DNA from: Candidatus Sodalis endolongispinus
Lineage (GTDB): Bacteria > Pseudomonadota > Gammaproteobacteria > Enterobacterales > Enterobacteriaceae
Reading direction: 5' to 3'
Assembly: GCF_018777395.1 (NCBI RefSeq)
Contig: NZ_JAFJYC010000002.1
Coordinates: forward strand, 713,415-777,414
Length of the DNA: 64,000 bases
The position numbers and the translations under genes were made by a program. The notes beneath the pieces are model-generated. The model was not told the DNA's origin. It did no database searches and saw only the letters and a list, made by a program, of their open reading frames with translations. Positions 44,133 to 54,948 of this stretch are shown piece by piece (positions within the stretch are counted from its first letter, which is position 1; every line of letters starts with the position of its first letter).

Positions 44133-46409
44133 TTAGTGCACCGCGCCCTCGGCTTTGCGTTTCTGTGCGCTAAGGAACTGGTATTTGAGGGTTTGACTCT
44201 CTTTGTCCAGTTCGACCCGCACCGAACCGCCATCCACCAATGAACCAAACAGCAGTTCGTTGGCCAGCGGTTTTTTCAGGTTCTCCTGCATGACGCTGGC
44301 CATCGGCCGGGCGCCCATCGCTTTGTCGTAACCTTTGTCGCTAAGCCAATTGCGCGCATCGTCGCTGACTTCCAGCGAAACGCCTTTGGCGTCCAGCTGC
44401 GCCTGCAGTTCGACGATAAACTTGTCGACCACCTGCTGAATAACGTCGGTGGAAAGATGATTAAACCAGATGACGTTATCGAGACGGTTACGGAATTCCG
44501 GCGTAAACACCTTCTTGATCTCCGACATGGCGTCCGTGCTGTTATCCTGCTGAATCAGCCCTATCGACTGGCGCTGGGTTTCTTGTACGCCGGCATTGGT
44601 GGTCATCACCAAGATCACATTACGGAAATCCGCCTTGCGACCATTGTTGTCGGTCAGCGTGCCGTTATCCATAACCTGCAGCAACAAATTGAACACATCC
44701 GGATGGGCCTTCTCGATTTCGTCAAGCAACAGCACGGAGTGCGGATGCTTCAGCACGGCATCGGTCAGCAACCCGCCCTGATCGTAGCCCACATAGCCGG
44801 GAGGCGCCCCAATCAGGCGGCTGACGGTGTGCCTCTCCATGTATTCCGACATATCAAAGCGCAGCAGTTCGATATCCAGCGCTTTGGCCAGCTGCACCGT
44901 CACCTCGGTTTTACCGACGCCGGTCGGGCCGGCAAACAAGAAGGAACCCACCGGCTTATGATCCTGGCCCAGCCCGGCGCGGCTCATTTTGATGGCCTCG
45001 GTCAGCACTTCGATAGCCTTGTCCTGACCGAAGACCAGCATCTTCAGACGATCGCCCAGATTTTTCAGCACGTCGCGATCGCTTGCCGACACCGTTTTCT
45101 CAGGGACACGGGCAATACGCGCCACCACCGACTCGATATCCGCCACGTTGACGGTTTTCTTGCGCTTGCTGACAGGCATCAGCCGGCTGCGGGCGCCCGC
45201 TTCGTCGATGACATCGATGGCTTTATCCGGCAGATGGCGGTCGTTGATGTATTTCACCGCCAGCTCCACCGCCGCCCGTACCGCTTTGGCGGTATAGCGC
45301 ACATCGTGGTGGGCTTCGTATTTGGTCTTCAGCCCGGTCAGGATTTGCACCGTTTCTTCCACGGTCGGTTCCGTAATATCTATCTTTTGGAAACGACGCG
45401 CCAGCGCGCGGTCCTTTTCAAAAATATTGCTGAATTCCTGATAGGTCGTTGAGCCCATCACGCGGATTTTGCCGCTGGAAAGCAGAGGCTTAATCAGGTT
45501 GGCGGCATCCACCTGCCCGCCCGACGCCGCACCGGCGCCGATGATGGTATGGATTTCGTCGATAAACAGAATACTGTTCTGGTCCTGTTCAAGCTGCTTG
45601 AGCAACGCCTTAAAGCGTTTTTCAAAATCACCGCGGTACTTGGTGCCGGCAAGCAATGACCCGATATCCAGGGAGTAAATGGTGCAGTCAGCGATGACTT
45701 CAGGCACTTCGCCGCGCACGATGCGCCAGGCAAGCCCCTCCGCGATGGCGGTTTTACCCACCCCGGATTCCCCCACCAGTAGCGGGTTGTTTTTCCGGCG
45801 GCGGCACAGAACCTGAATGGCACGCTCCAGCTCGCGGTCGCGGCCAATCAGCGGGTCAATGCCGCCAACGCGCGCCAGCTGATTAAGGTTGGTGGTGAAG
45901 TTTTCCATACGCTCCTCCCCGCCTGACTGCTCTTCGTTGACCGGCGTTTCAGGCCCGGGTGCCTGCGTCTCGTCTTTTTTACGCGTACCGTGGGAGATAA
46001 AATTTACCACGTCCAGCCGGCTGACATCATGCTTGCGCAGCAAGTAGGCCGCCTGGGATTCCTGCTCGCTGAAAATCGCCACCAGCACGTTAGCACCGGA
46101 CACTTCGCTGCGTCCAGACGACTGGACGTGGAAGACCGAACGCTGCAGCACGCGCTGAAAACTGAGCGTGGGTTGCGTTTCACGCTCTTCATCACTGGCG
46201 GGTAAGGTCGGTGTGGTTTGTTCGATAAAGGCTTCCAACTCCTGGCGCATGGCCACCAGATCGACCGTGCACGCCTCCAGCGCTTCGCGCGCCGCAGGGT
46301 TGCTGAGCAGCGCAAGCAGCAGATGTTCCACGGTCATAAATTCATGCCGGTGCTCACGCGCTCTGGCGAAAGCCATGTTTAAACTGAGTTCCAGTTCTTT
46401 ATTGAGCAT
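44133..46409 (-). CDS. clpA: clpA, ATP-dependent unfoldase of ClpAP
   Basis: ClpA is a hexameric AAA+ unfoldase that feeds ClpP. ATG at 46409 ([20 protein letters not shown]) gives 758 residues, as in E. coli; an ATG two codons upstream is less likely. N-domain to about residue 145, then Walker A of D1 ([13 protein letters not shown]), Walker B (ILFIDEIHT), Walker A of D2 ([14 protein letters not shown]), and the IGL loop that docks ClpP ([15 protein letters not shown]). Lies 27 bases after clpS on the same strand. Intact. Confidence 0.98.
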   Translation of the reverse strand: MLNKELELSLNMAFARAREHRHEFMTVEHLLLALLSNPAAREALEACTVDLVAMRQELEAFIEQTTPTLPASDEERETQPTLSFQRVLQRSVFHVQSSGRSEVSGANVLVAIFSEQESQAAYLLRKHDVSRLDVVNFISHGTRKKDETQAPGPETPVNEEQSGGEERMENFTTNLNQLARVGGIDPLIGRDRELERAIQVLCRRRKNNPLLVGESGVGKTAIAEGLAWRIVRGEVPEVIADCTIYSLDIGSLLAGTKYRGDFEKRFKALLKQLEQDQNSILFIDEIHTIIGAGAASGGQVDAANLIKPLLSSGKIRVMGSTTYQEFSNIFEKDRALARRFQKIDITEPTVEETVQILTGLKTKYEAHHDVRYTAKAVRAAVELAVKYINDRHLPDKAIDVIDEAGARSRLMPVSKRKKTVNVADIESVVARIARVPEKTVSASDRDVLKNLGDRLKMLVFGQDKAIEVLTEAIKMSRAGLGQDHKPVGSFLFAGPTGVGKTEVTVQLAKALDIELLRFDMSEYMERHTVSRLIGAPPGYVGYDQGGLLTDAVLKHPHSVLLLDEIEKAHPDVFNLLLQVMDNGTLTDNNGRKADFRNVILVMTTNAGVQETQRQSIGLIQQDNSTDAMSEIKKVFTPEFRNRLDNVIWFNHLSTDVIQQVVDKFIVELQAQLDAKGVSLEVSDDARNWLSDKGYDKAMGARPMASVMQENLKKPLANELLFGSLVDGGSVRVELDKESQTLKYQFLSAQKRKAEGAVH

Positions 46410-46436
46410 TGGCACCTCCCCAAATAGATTGCCTTT

Positions 46437-46757
46437 TCAGGCTTTTTCCAGCGTACAAAGCAACGGATGCTCGTTTTCCCGGGCATAGCGGTTGACGTGA
46501 ACCGCCTTGGTTTCCGCGACCTCCGCGGTGTAGATTCCGCAGACGGCCTTTCCCTGATAATGGACCCTAAGCATCAGTTGCGTTGCACGTTCAACATCAT
46601 AAGAAAAGAACTTTTGCAATACGTCAATAACAAATTCCATTGGAGTATAGTCGTCATTGATAAGTATGACTTTATACATAGACGGGGGTCGTACCGCATC
46701 TTTCACCTGTTCTTCAGCTAGATGGCCCTCATCCAGCCTGTCGCTTGTCTTACCCAT
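46437..46757 (-). CDS. clpS: clpS, N-degron adaptor of ClpA
   Basis: ClpS binds proteins with N-terminal Leu, Phe, Tyr or Trp and hands them to ClpA. The 106-residue product equals E. coli ClpS. The binding pocket residues lie in [19 protein letters not shown] and in [21 protein letters not shown]; the C-terminus is [16 protein letters not shown]. Immediately upstream of clpA on the same strand and divergent from cspD. Intact. Confidence 0.98.
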   Translation of the reverse strand: MGKTSDRLDEGHLAEEQVKDAVRPPSMYKVILINDDYTPMEFVIDVLQKFFSYDVERATQLMLRVHYQGKAVCGIYTAEVAETKAVHVNRYARENEHPLLCTLEKA

Positions 46758-47075
46758 CGTGTTGTTCCAACGCTAAATCATCACCGCTGCGCTAGAGCAG
46801 CCCCCTTTCTTTCATCTTACCATTGGACTATCAAAATAGCCGCCGGCAGCGTCAGGATTTTGTCCGGGTGTGCCGGCAACGGTCAGAAAAAAACGTCTTA
46901 AATCGTTAACTGCTTCAACGTTTGATAATGTCGTCAGCCAACTCTTTAGCCACCGCTTGATCTCTTATCGCTATCCTCTAGAGTGTAGAGGCATAAGCGG
47001 ATGCGGGTAATCAGCCGCTTACGACGTCAACTATCCTCATCACATTAAAGCTTCGGTTGCGAGGGATGTAGAAAC
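46758..47075. other. clpS-cspD divergent intergenic region
   Basis: 318 bases, no gene. Must carry promoters of clpSA and cspD. The stretch 46990-47060 upstream of cspD is AT-balanced with no obvious special element. Confidence 0.5.
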
Positions 47076-47297
47076 ATGGAGACGGGTAAAGTTAAATGGT
47101 TCAATAACGCCAAAGGTTTTGGTTTTATCTGCCCGGAAAACGGCGGCGAGAATATCTTTGCGCACTATTCAACGATCCAGATGGACGGTTACCGGACGCT
47201 GAAGGCCGGGCAAGTCGTCAGATTCGAGGTTCATCAGGGGCCCAAATGGAACCATGCGAGCCTGATTGTGCCTGTTGAAGCCGAGACTGTTGCCTAA
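47076..47297 (+). CDS. cspD: cspD, stationary-phase cold-shock-like protein
   Basis: CspD binds single-stranded DNA and inhibits replication in stationary phase. The 73-residue product has the RNP1-like KGFGFICP and RNP2-like ENIFAHYSTI motifs of the cold-shock fold. It matches E. coli CspD closely, except that the conserved GPKGNHA is GPKWNHA here (Trp58, a Gly-to-Trp change, consistent with GGG to TGG). Whether this affects folding is unknown. A perfect terminator follows. macAB, next to cspD in E. coli, is absent. Confidence 0.95.
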   Translation: METGKVKWFNNAKGFGFICPENGGENIFAHYSTIQMDGYRTLKAGQVVRFEVHQGPKWNHASLIVPVEAETVA

Positions 47298-47332
47298 TAA
47301 CGCGCCTCGCAATTAAAGGTGTCACCGCATGA

Positions 47333-47360
47333 AATGCCAGCCTGTTGCTGGCATTTTTTT
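47333..47360 (+). terminator. Rho-independent terminator after cspD
   Basis: AATGCCAGC, a CTGTT loop and GCTGGCATT followed by Ts, 36 bases after the cspD stop. Confidence 0.93.
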
Positions 47361-47594
47361 CTACCTTTGACGCCTGCATACTCTCAAGTTATAACACTTT
47401 TCTTTTACGACGCAAGTTTAATTATGCGATAAATCGCCTGCTCAGCGCTGGTCGGCGGGCGAAGTGTTTTTTCTCAACGCTGCCCTTTACAGCGCAGGCG
47501 CTTTTCGCTAGCGTGTGACGGTCGAGCGCCACACTAGGTCATCTGGCGTGCAGCGGTCAATCGTCCCGCTGCGCCATAAGGAAGTGGTCTGTTC

Positions 47595-48487
47595 ATGTAT
47601 GCCAGTCTATTGCTTATTCTTGTTCCGCTCATTGTCGGCTATGTGCTGCCCCGCCTGCCAGCTGGCTAAAGGGGGTTAATCGCGCCTTGAGCGCCATGGT
47701 GTATGTCATTCTCTTCTTGATGGGCATCAGCCTGGCCTTTTTGCCGAATCTCGCCAGTAACCTGCTGCGCATCGGTGTTTATACCGCCGTCAGCGCCCTG
47801 TGTATCCTGGCGATGAATGTGCTGGCGCTAGGGCTGCTTGAAAAAGCCCTGCCCTGGCGGGGCGCCGTCGCGTATACGCCGCCGCCCTCCCGCTGGCGCA
47901 TGATCCTGGACTCGCTCAAGCTCTGCGCCGTGGTGCTCGCCGGCTTTGCGCTCGGTCTGACCCATTGGTCCTGGTTCAGCCTGGCGACCCGGGCCAGCGA
48001 GCTCCTGCTGATCCTGCTATTGTGGCTGGTGGGGATCCAATTACGCAACAGTGGCATGACGCTTAGGCAGATACTCCTCAATCGTCGCGGGTTGCTGGTT
48101 GCGCTGGTGGTGGCGGTGAGCGCTCTGGCCGCCTTGCTTCTGGGGCTGCCGCTGTCAACCGGTATGGCTCTGGCCTCCGCCTATAGCTGGTATTCGCTCT
48201 CGGGCATTTTGATGACCGATGCTTTCGGGCCGGTCATCGGCAGCGCGGCGTTTTTCAACGATTTACTGCGCGAACTGCTGGCCATTATGCTTATCCCGCT
48301 ATTGATACGGCATCGCCGCACCACGGCGCTGGGATTATGCGGTGCCACTTCGATGGATTTCACCCTGCCCGTGCTGCAGCGCAGCGGCGGAACGGAGATC
48401 GTCCCCGCCGCAATCGTGCAGGGTTTTCTGCTCAGTCTGATGGCGCCGGTACTTATTGCTTTGTTTTCGGTACACGCCAACGGCTGA
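47595..48487 (+). pseudogene. lysO: lysO (ybjE), lysine exporter, frameshift after codon 24
   Basis: LysO exports lysine in E. coli. ATG at 47595 reads MYASLLLILVPLIVGYVLPR and stops at TAA 47667-47669. The remaining protein continues in another frame (LKGVNRALSAMVYVILFLMG to MDFTLPVLQRSGG), with the family segments GIQLRNSGMTLRQILLNRRG and YSLSGILMTDAFGPVIGSAAF intact. One base lost near CCAGCTGG (about 47662) accounts for it. An internal TTG at 47687 or ATG at 47696 might start a version lacking the first helix. In E. coli aqpZ and poxB neighbour it, and poxB follows here too. Confidence 0.9.
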
Positions 48488-48630
48488 ACAGGCTGACGCC
48501 CCACGCTCTCTTCGGCCGCTGTACGTCGCGCGGCCATAATTCCTTACCCCCACGGCACCGATAGGGTCTACCCTATAACCAGACGCCCGCCCGGCGCGGC
48601 GCTGCCTAGACACTCTCTGCGGAGGTAACC

Positions 48631-50342
48631 ATGAAAGACACTGTAGCGGCGATGATTGCCCATACTTTGGAACAGGCCGGCGTAAAGCGGATATGGGGGG
48701 GTAACCGGCGACTCATTGAATGGCCTGAGCGATAGCCTTAACCGGATGGGCACTATCGCGTGGCACGGCACGCGCCATGAAGAGGTCGCCGCTTTTGCGG
48801 CCGGCGCCGAGGCCCATGTCACCGGCCAGCTCGCGGTCTGCGCCGGCTCTTGCGGGCCGGGTAATCTGCATTTGATAAACGGGCTGTTTGATTGCCACCG
48901 CAACCAGGTGCCGGTGCTGGCTATCGCCGCCCATATTCCCTCCAGCGAAATCGGCAGCGGCTATTTTCAGGAAACCCATCCCGCGTCGCTGTTTAGCGAA
49001 TGCAGCCACTATTGCGAACTGGTGTCCAACCCGGAACAACTGCCGCAAGTGTTGGCCATTGCCATACGCAAAGCCATCATCGATCGGGACGTATCGGTGA
49101 TTGTCCTGCCCGGCGATGTCGCCCTCAAGCCGGCGCCGGAAGGGGAACGGCCGGACTGGTACACCCCTTGCGCGCCGCTGACGGTGCCGCCGATAGGCGA
49201 GCTGGAGAAACTCGCCGCCCTGCTCAATGACGCCCGTAACGTGACATTACTGTGCGGCAGCGGCTGCGCCGGCGCCCACGACGAGGTGGTCGCGCTGGCC
49301 CGTCAATTGCAAGCGCCGGTGGTGCATGCCCTGCGCGGCAAAGAGCATCTGGAATGGGACAATCCCTTTGACGTGGGCATGACCGGCCTCATCGGCTTCT
49401 CTTCCGGCTATCATGCGATGATGAATGCCGATACCCTGGTGTTGTTGGGTACCCGTTTTCCCTATCGCGCGTTTTACCCGCCAAAGGCGCGCATCATCCA
49501 GATCGACATCGCACCGGGCAGCCTGGGGGCCCATTGTGCGTTGGATATGGCGCTTCTGGGCGATATCAAATCCACTCTGGCGGTGCTATTGCCGCGGCTG
49601 CAGGTAAAAAACGGACCGGACCTTTCTCGATAAGGCGCTGGCGCATTACCGCGACACCCGTCGCGAGCTGGACGCGCTGGCGCAGCCGAGCGGCGAGAAA
49701 GCGATTCATCCGCAGTATGTGGCCCATGAAATCAGCCGCCTGGCGGCCCAGGACGCGATATTTACCTGCGACGTGGGGACGCCGACGGTTTGGGCGGCCC
49801 GCTATCTGACCATGAACGGCCGCCGTCGGCTGCTCGGATCGTTTAATCACGGCTCAATGGCCAACGCCATGCCGCAGGCGCTGGGCGCTCAGGCCGCCTT
49901 TCCCGGCAGGCAGGTGGTGGCGCTGTGCGGCGACGGCGGTTTCACCATGCTAATGGGGGACTTTTTGTCGCTGGCGCAGATGAAATTGCCGGTGAAAATC
50001 GTTATCTTCAATAATAGTGTGCTGGGTTTTGTCGCGATGGAAATGAAAGCCGGCGGCTATCTTACCGACGGCACCGATCTGCAAAATCCCGATTTTGCCG
50101 CCATCGCCTGCGCCGCGGGCATCAAAGGTCTGCGGGTGGAAAAATCCGCCGCGCTGGCCGAGGCGTTCGCCTACGATGGCCCGGTGGTGGTGGACGTCGT
50201 CACCTCCAAAGAGGAACTGGCGATGCAGCCGCAAATCAAATTTGAACAAGCGAAAGGCTTTAGTTTGTATATGCTCCGCGCCATCATCAATGGCCGCGGA
50301 GATGAAATCGTCGAGCTCGCCAAAACCAACTGGCTGCGTTAA
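48631..50342 (+). pseudogene. poxB: poxB, pyruvate oxidase, two homopolymer frameshifts
   Basis: PoxB is a membrane-associated ThDP/FAD enzyme that oxidises pyruvate to acetate and CO2, feeding electrons to ubiquinone. The gene starts [23 protein letters not shown] at 48631. A run of seven Gs (48695-48701) holds one extra base and shifts the frame in [10 protein letters not shown]. The next frame reads from [11 protein letters not shown] to LPRLQVK. A run of six As (49606-49611), again one extra, shifts it back, and the third part ends ELAKTNWLR. ThDP-binding [12 protein letters not shown] is preserved. A short in-frame loss is seen near [13 protein letters not shown]. Two one-base slips in runs could in principle be sequencing errors. 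Confidence 0.94.
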
Positions 50343-50417
50343 GCGCCGGCCGGAATGCCGTTTCCCGGCGCCGGCCCGTTAAACAGCCGCAAGCCCACTA
50401 CGCAGGATGGGATTTGC

Positions 50418-51469
50418 ATGATTGATTTACGCAGTGATACCGTGACTTTTCCCACCGACGCGATGCGTCAGGCCATGGCCGCCGCCGACGTTGGCGATGA
50501 TGTGTATGGGGACGATCCCACGGTCGCGGCGCTGGAGGCCGATGGCGCGCGGCTGGCCGCCAAAGAGGCGGCGCTGTTTTCACCCAGCGGTACCCAGGCC
50601 AATCTGGTGGCGTTATTGACCCATTGTCAGCGCGGCGAAGAATATATCGTCGGGCAAAAGGCCCATAATTATCTGTTCGAGGCGGGCGTCGCCGCGGTGC
50701 TCGGCAGTATACAACCGCAGCCGCTGGATTTTGCCGATGACGCCACGCTGCCGCTTGATAAGGTGGCGGCCGCCATCAAACCGGACGATTTCCATTTCGC
50801 GCGCACGCGGTTGCTCAGTCTGGAAAATACCCATAACGGCAAGATCGTTCCGCAGGATTATCTGCGTCAGGCGTGGGAATTGACCCGCGAACGGCAGCTG
50901 GCGCTGCATATCGACGGCGCGCGGATTTTTAACGCTGCGGTGGCGCAGGGCATTCCTTTAAGCGAGATCAGCCAATATTGCGATACGCTGACCATTTGCC
51001 TTTCCAAAGGCTTGGGCGCCCCGGTAGGTTCCCTTGTGTGCGGTAGCGAAACCTACATCGCCGGCGCCAGACGCTGGCGGAAAATGGTGGGCGGCGGTAT
51101 GCGGCAGGCGGGGATCCTGGCCGCCGGGGCCCGCTACGCGCTAGAGCATCATGTTACCCGCTTGCAAGAGGATCATGATAACGCCCGCTGGCTGGCGAAG
51201 CAGTTGGCGCAACTGGGGGGGATATTGTCGCGCCGGGGGCGCAAACCAATATGGTGTTTATCCGCCAGTCCGCCGATTTGGCGGCCAGACTGGCGCCCTG
51301 GATGTGCGATCACGGTATTATTATCGCCTCAGGCACCCTCACCCGGCTGGTGACGCATCTCAACGTTAGCCGTCAGGATCTGGCAAAGGTCGTCGACTGC
51401 TGGCGGACGTTTCTCGCCCACCATGACTCACTGGTCGCCGCCCCGTCTACCAGTGTCTATTTCCGATAA
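50418..51469 (+). pseudogene. ltaE: ltaE, low-specificity threonine aldolase, frameshift in a G run
   Basis: LtaE is a PLP enzyme cleaving threonine and allo-threonine to glycine and acetaldehyde. ATG at 50418 gives [18 protein letters not shown]. The PLP Lys is in [13 protein letters not shown]; the family stretch [10 protein letters not shown] is intact. A run of seven Gs (51215-51221), one too many, shifts the frame in the last quarter. The other frame continues as [16 protein letters not shown] to THLNVSRQDLAKVV and stops inside a 105-bp tandem repeat at 51469, longer than E. coli LtaE. ybjT and ybjS, its E. coli neighbours, are missing. Confidence 0.92.
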
Positions 51470-52479
51470 CGCCCGCAGCACCGCGTCCGTCTCGGCATCC
51501 GGCTGACCGCAGTAGTGGCGCGGCCGGCCTGCGCGTGAGACGCCGCCTCGGTCTCCCGTGTCTATTTCCAATAACGCCCGCAGCACCGCGTCCGTCTCGG
51601 CATCCGGCTGACCGCAGTAGTGGCGCGGCCGGCCTGCGCGTGAGACGCCGCCTCGGTCACCCGTGTCTATCTCCAATAACGCCCGCAGCACCGCGTCCGT
51701 CTCGGCATCCGGCAGACCGCGGTAGTCGCGCGGCCGGTAGTGCATCTGAAACGCGCGCAATGCCCGGCGCTGTAGCGTTTGGGGCATATCGGGCGTGACA
51801 TCATAGCCCAGTTGCACCATGCCACGCAGTATTGGTGCTGCCGCCGCCGGCGCCTGCGGGTCTCGTCCGGCGAGAACATAATTTACCCGCGCCGCCTGCG
51901 GCCAGACGCCTACCCCGGCGGCCGCCAGGGAAACAGCGGGCCGGGATCCTGTTTACGCCGCCAGGCAATATCGCTATGTCCCACCACATTGAACGGCATG
52001 ATGGCATGGCGGCGCAGAATATCGCGGCACAGCGCCGTCACCACCGCTATCTGCTGCGGCGGCCAGGGCGCCCAGCGCAGATTGCCGTCGGCGCCGCGCC
52101 GGTAACCGTCATTTTCAAGCTCGATGCCGATCGAGGTATCGTTGAGATTGGTGCGTCCACGCCAGTAACTCTCTCCCGCATGCCAGGCGCGACGCGATTC
52201 ATCCACCAACTGCAGTACCGTCGGCGCCCGGTCGTCGCGCGGCGCGGGCACCAGATAATGGGCGCTGACCGGCCCCCGGGTCAGCGTGGTCAGGAAGCGA
52301 TCGTAATCGTCCGCGGTGTAATGCAGCACCAGCAGCGTTATGCGCTCATCCTGGCTGAGCGCCGGGTGCGAACGGTACAAACGGTAACCGCGCGGCGCAC
52401 AGCCTGCCAGCATGAGCAGCGCAATGAGCACTGTCAAACGCGGCCGGCGCCACGGCGCGCATGGGGATAAGAGCGACAT
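51428..52479 (-). pseudogene. amiD: amiD (ybjR), N-acetylmuramoyl-L-alanine amidase, frameshifted, with duplicated C-terminus
   Basis: AmiD is an outer-membrane lipoprotein amidase that cleaves peptidoglycan and anhydro-muropeptides. The start at 52479 gives a signal peptide with lipobox LAGC (Cys27). The zinc-binding amidase_2 domain is complete: LLVLHYTADDYD, WHAGESYWRG, NDTSIGIELEN, VVGHSDIAWRRKQDPGP. A loss of about 10 bases near 51928 ends the frame at 51910 right after LFPWRPPG. The C-terminal peptidoglycan-binding domain (GYDVTPDMPQTLQRRALRAF) continues in another frame to 51428 and its last 35 codons are triplicated. The truncated catalytic domain might still be made. It converges on, and overlaps, ltaE by 42 bases. 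Confidence 0.92.
51453..51740. repeat. 105-bp tandem repeat, two full copies and one partial, at the amiD/ltaE 3' ends
   Basis: Units start GTGTCTAT at 51453, 51558 and 51663, spaced exactly 105 bases (35 codons). The third unit diverges after about 78 bases at 51740, where the ancestral amiD sequence continues. In the amiD frame each unit encodes PDAETDAVLRALLEIDTG. Confidence 0.93.
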
Positions 52480-52626
52480 AATGATCCTCGGTTGTCTAGC
52501 CTGGAAGGTGTCGCGAACCCCGCCGGCGGTAAAGTGCGCAATAGCACGGCGGGTGCTACAACCCCATGATAATTCTCTATACTGTAGAATAATGGGCTCT
52601 CTTATACTTCACTTTTAAGGCCGACA

Positions 52627-53178
52627 ATGAAAAAGACATCGCTGGTCCTGTTGCCATTAATGTTGACCCTCAGCGCCTGCAGCACGGTCAAACCGGCCTA
52701 TGATGATGTGGGCAGCCGCAGCGCCCCATGCGTACAGGGCGGTCCCGATAGCGTGGCGCAGCAATTCTATGACCTACGTTTGCAGCCGGGCAATCAGGGA
52801 AAACCCGATACCGCCACCCTGGCCCGCTACCGCCCCTATTTAAGTACCGCGCTCTATCATAGTTTGGCCGAAGAGGGCCGCAGTGCGCAAAAACTGGCGC
52901 GTTTGCCGGCGATGGACATCTTCAGCGGCGATAGCCTCGGCCCGACGACGGCGGACGTGCATAGCTCTTCCAGGATCCCCAATACCGACGCTAAAAACAT
53001 TCCGCTGCGGGTGGCGATGTCGCGACACCAAAACGGCGATCGGCCTGATGTCGCCTGGCAGGTCGAAGTGCTGATGATACGTGAAGGCACTTGCTGGGTC
53101 GTGGACGACGTGCGCTATCTGGGCGCCGCGCCGCCCGCCACCGCCGGCACGCTGCGCCAAACGCTGGAACTACGCTGA
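52627..53178 (+). CDS. ybjP: ybjP, lipoprotein of unknown function
   Basis: The 183-residue product begins with a lipoprotein signal peptide ending LTLSACSTV (lipobox Cys18). It shares landmark segments with E. coli YbjP: RSAPCVQGGPDSVAQQFYD, RIPNTDAKNIPLRV, EVLMIREGTCWVVDDVRYLG and AGTLRQTLELR. It is about a dozen residues longer, the extra lying in the middle (QPGNQGKPDTATLARYRPYL). Molecular function is not known. ybjQ, its E. coli neighbour, is absent; artP follows as in E. coli. Intact. Confidence 0.93.
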   Translation: MKKTSLVLLPLMLTLSACSTVKPAYDDVGSRSAPCVQGGPDSVAQQFYDLRLQPGNQGKPDTATLARYRPYLSTALYHSLAEEGRSAQKLARLPAMDIFSGDSLGPTTADVHSSSRIPNTDAKNIPLRVAMSRHQNGDRPDVAWQVEVLMIREGTCWVVDDVRYLGAAPPATAGTLRQTLELR

Positions 53179-53457
53179 CGCCCTCTGGCGCCAGGCGCCC
53201 ACCGAGGGCAACTTACTGACGCCGTCTGACGTCCAGCGCCACCCACGAGCGACACGCTGGCGCCGTTTGGCGCCCTAAGCGCGATAGCGCTAACGCCCCC
53301 CATAAAGCATAACCCGGTGCAAAAGCCGCCGATACTGCTGCTTTGCGCTAGGACTCGTATTATTATCATCATAATTGTAAATTTTCTACGTGGTGGATTG
53401 CATCGGCGCTGGTGCGACGTTACCATCTGCCCACCAATGGCTATTCAGTTTATTCGC

Positions 53458-54186
53458 ATGAGTATTCAACTTAACCGCATCAACTGCTTTTATGGGGCGT
53501 ATCAGGCGCTGTTCGATGTCACCCTGACCTGCCCGGCAGGTGAAACGCTGGTCTTGCTCGGCCCGAGCGGCGCCGGCAAAAGCTCGCTGCTGCGCGTGCT
53601 TAACCTGCTGGAAATGCCCCGCGACGGTGAACTGGATATCGCCGGTAATCATTTCGACTTCAGCCGCGCGCCGGAGGTCAAATCTATCCGCGCGCTGCGC
53701 CAGAACGTCGGCATGGTGTTTCAGCAATACCATTTGTGGCCCCATTTAACGGTGCGCCAGAATCTGATTGAAGCCCCGTGCCGGGTTCGCGGGCTGGATC
53801 GCCAGGCGGCCAACGCGCGCGCGGATAAGTTACTCGAACGCCTACGGCTCACTGATTACGCCGATCGTTTTCCGCTGCACCTGTCCGGCGGTCAGCAGCA
53901 GCGGGGGGCTATCACCCGGGCGCTGATGATGGAACCGCAGGTGCTGTTATTCGATGAACCGACGGCGGCACTGGATCCGGAAATCACCGCGCAAATCGTC
54001 AGTATCATTCGTGAGCTGGCGCAGACCGGTATTACACAGGTGATTGTCACCCACGAAGTAGAGGTGGCGCGCAAGACCGCCAGCCGGGTGGTGTATATGG
54101 AAAACGGCCGCATTGTGGAACAGGGCGACGCCAGCCATTTCGCGCAACCTCAAACCTCCGCGTTTGCGCAGTATCTATCGCATTAA
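53458..54186 (+). CDS. artP: artP, ATPase of the arginine ABC transporter
   Basis: ArtP drives arginine uptake with ArtQ and ArtM. ATG at 53458 ([16 protein letters not shown]) gives 242 residues, as in E. coli; the longer frame upstream is unsupported. Walker [16 protein letters not shown]-loop [11 protein letters not shown], signature LSGGQQQR, Walker [15 protein letters not shown]-loop [10 protein letters not shown] are present. After the signature, GAITRAL replaces the usual VAIARAL, two changes in a well-conserved helix that could weaken ATPase function. Leads the operon artP-artI-artQ-artM; artJ is missing. Probably functional. Confidence 0.95.
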   Translation: MSIQLNRINCFYGAYQALFDVTLTCPAGETLVLLGPSGAGKSSLLRVLNLLEMPRDGELDIAGNHFDFSRAPEVKSIRALRQNVGMVFQQYHLWPHLTVRQNLIEAPCRVRGLDRQAANARADKLLERLRLTDYADRFPLHLSGGQQQRGAITRALMMEPQVLLFDEPTAALDPEITAQIVSIIRELAQTGITQVIVTHEVEVARKTASRVVYMENGRIVEQGDASHFAQPQTSAFAQYLSH

Positions 54187-54207
54187 TCTTTTCGGGAATT
54201 GCTCAAA

Positions 54208-54939
54208 ATGAATAAAATCGTCCTTGCCACGCTGCTGGCCGCTCTGTCAACCGGCGTCAGCGCCTCGGAAACCGTGCGTTTCGCTACTGAGGCAACTTAT
54301 GCGCCGTTTGAGTTTGTCGGCGCTGATAATAAAATCCAGGGCTTCGATATCGATCTGGCCAATGCGCTGTGCAAGCAGATGCAGGCGGAGTGCACCTTCA
54401 CCAATCAGGCGTTCGACAGTTTGATCCCCAGCCTGCGTTTTCGCCGCTTCGATGCCGTGATTTCCGGTATGGATATCACCCCGGACCGCCTTAAGCAGGT
54501 CGCGTTCACGCAGCCCTATTATGAAAACTCGGCTGTCTTTGTTGCCCAGAAGGGCAAATTCACCGATATGGCGTCGCTGGCCGGTAAGCGCGTCGGGATG
54601 CAAAACGGCTCCACCCACCAAAAATACCTGATGGATAAGCACCACGAAATCACCGCGGTGCCTTATGACAGCTATCAGAACGCCATTCTGGATTTGAAAA
54701 ACGGCCGGCTGGACAGCGTGTTTGGCGATACCGCCGTCGTCAACGAATGGCTTATGAAGGACGCCGGCCTGGCGACCGTCGGCGACAAAGTCACCGATAA
54801 AGCCTATTTCGGCACCGGCCTGGGTATCGCCGTACGACAAAATAACACGGCGCTGCTGGAGAAGTTTAACCAGGCGTTGGACAAGATTAGGCAGCACGGC
54901 ACTTATCAGAGCCTGTATCAGAAATGGTTTAAGCAGTAA
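54208..54939 (+). CDS. artI: artI, periplasmic arginine-transporter binding protein
   Basis: ArtI is a type II periplasmic solute-binding protein of the ArtPIQM system; its ligand preference is less certain than that of ArtJ. ATG at 54208 (MNKIVLATLLAALS) gives 243 residues, the E. coli length, with a signal peptide to about residue 19. Family segments: TVRFATEATYAPFEFVGAD, GFDIDLANALCKQM, DAVISGMDITPDRL, AVRQNNTALLEKFNQAL. It lies 21 bases after artP and 9 bases before artQ. Intact. Confidence 0.95.
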   Translation: MNKIVLATLLAALSTGVSASETVRFATEATYAPFEFVGADNKIQGFDIDLANALCKQMQAECTFTNQAFDSLIPSLRFRRFDAVISGMDITPDRLKQVAFTQPYYENSAVFVAQKGKFTDMASLAGKRVGMQNGSTHQKYLMDKHHEITAVPYDSYQNAILDLKNGRLDSVFGDTAVVNEWLMKDAGLATVGDKVTDKAYFGTGLGIAVRQNNTALLEKFNQALDKIRQHGTYQSLYQKWFKQ

Positions 54940-54948
54940 GTTACCTCG

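Noticed and set aside
51453..51740. CRISPR-like array
   Set aside because: Contiguous 105-bp units without spacers; it is a coding tandem duplication. The 41-bp and 93-bp arrays fail for the same reason.
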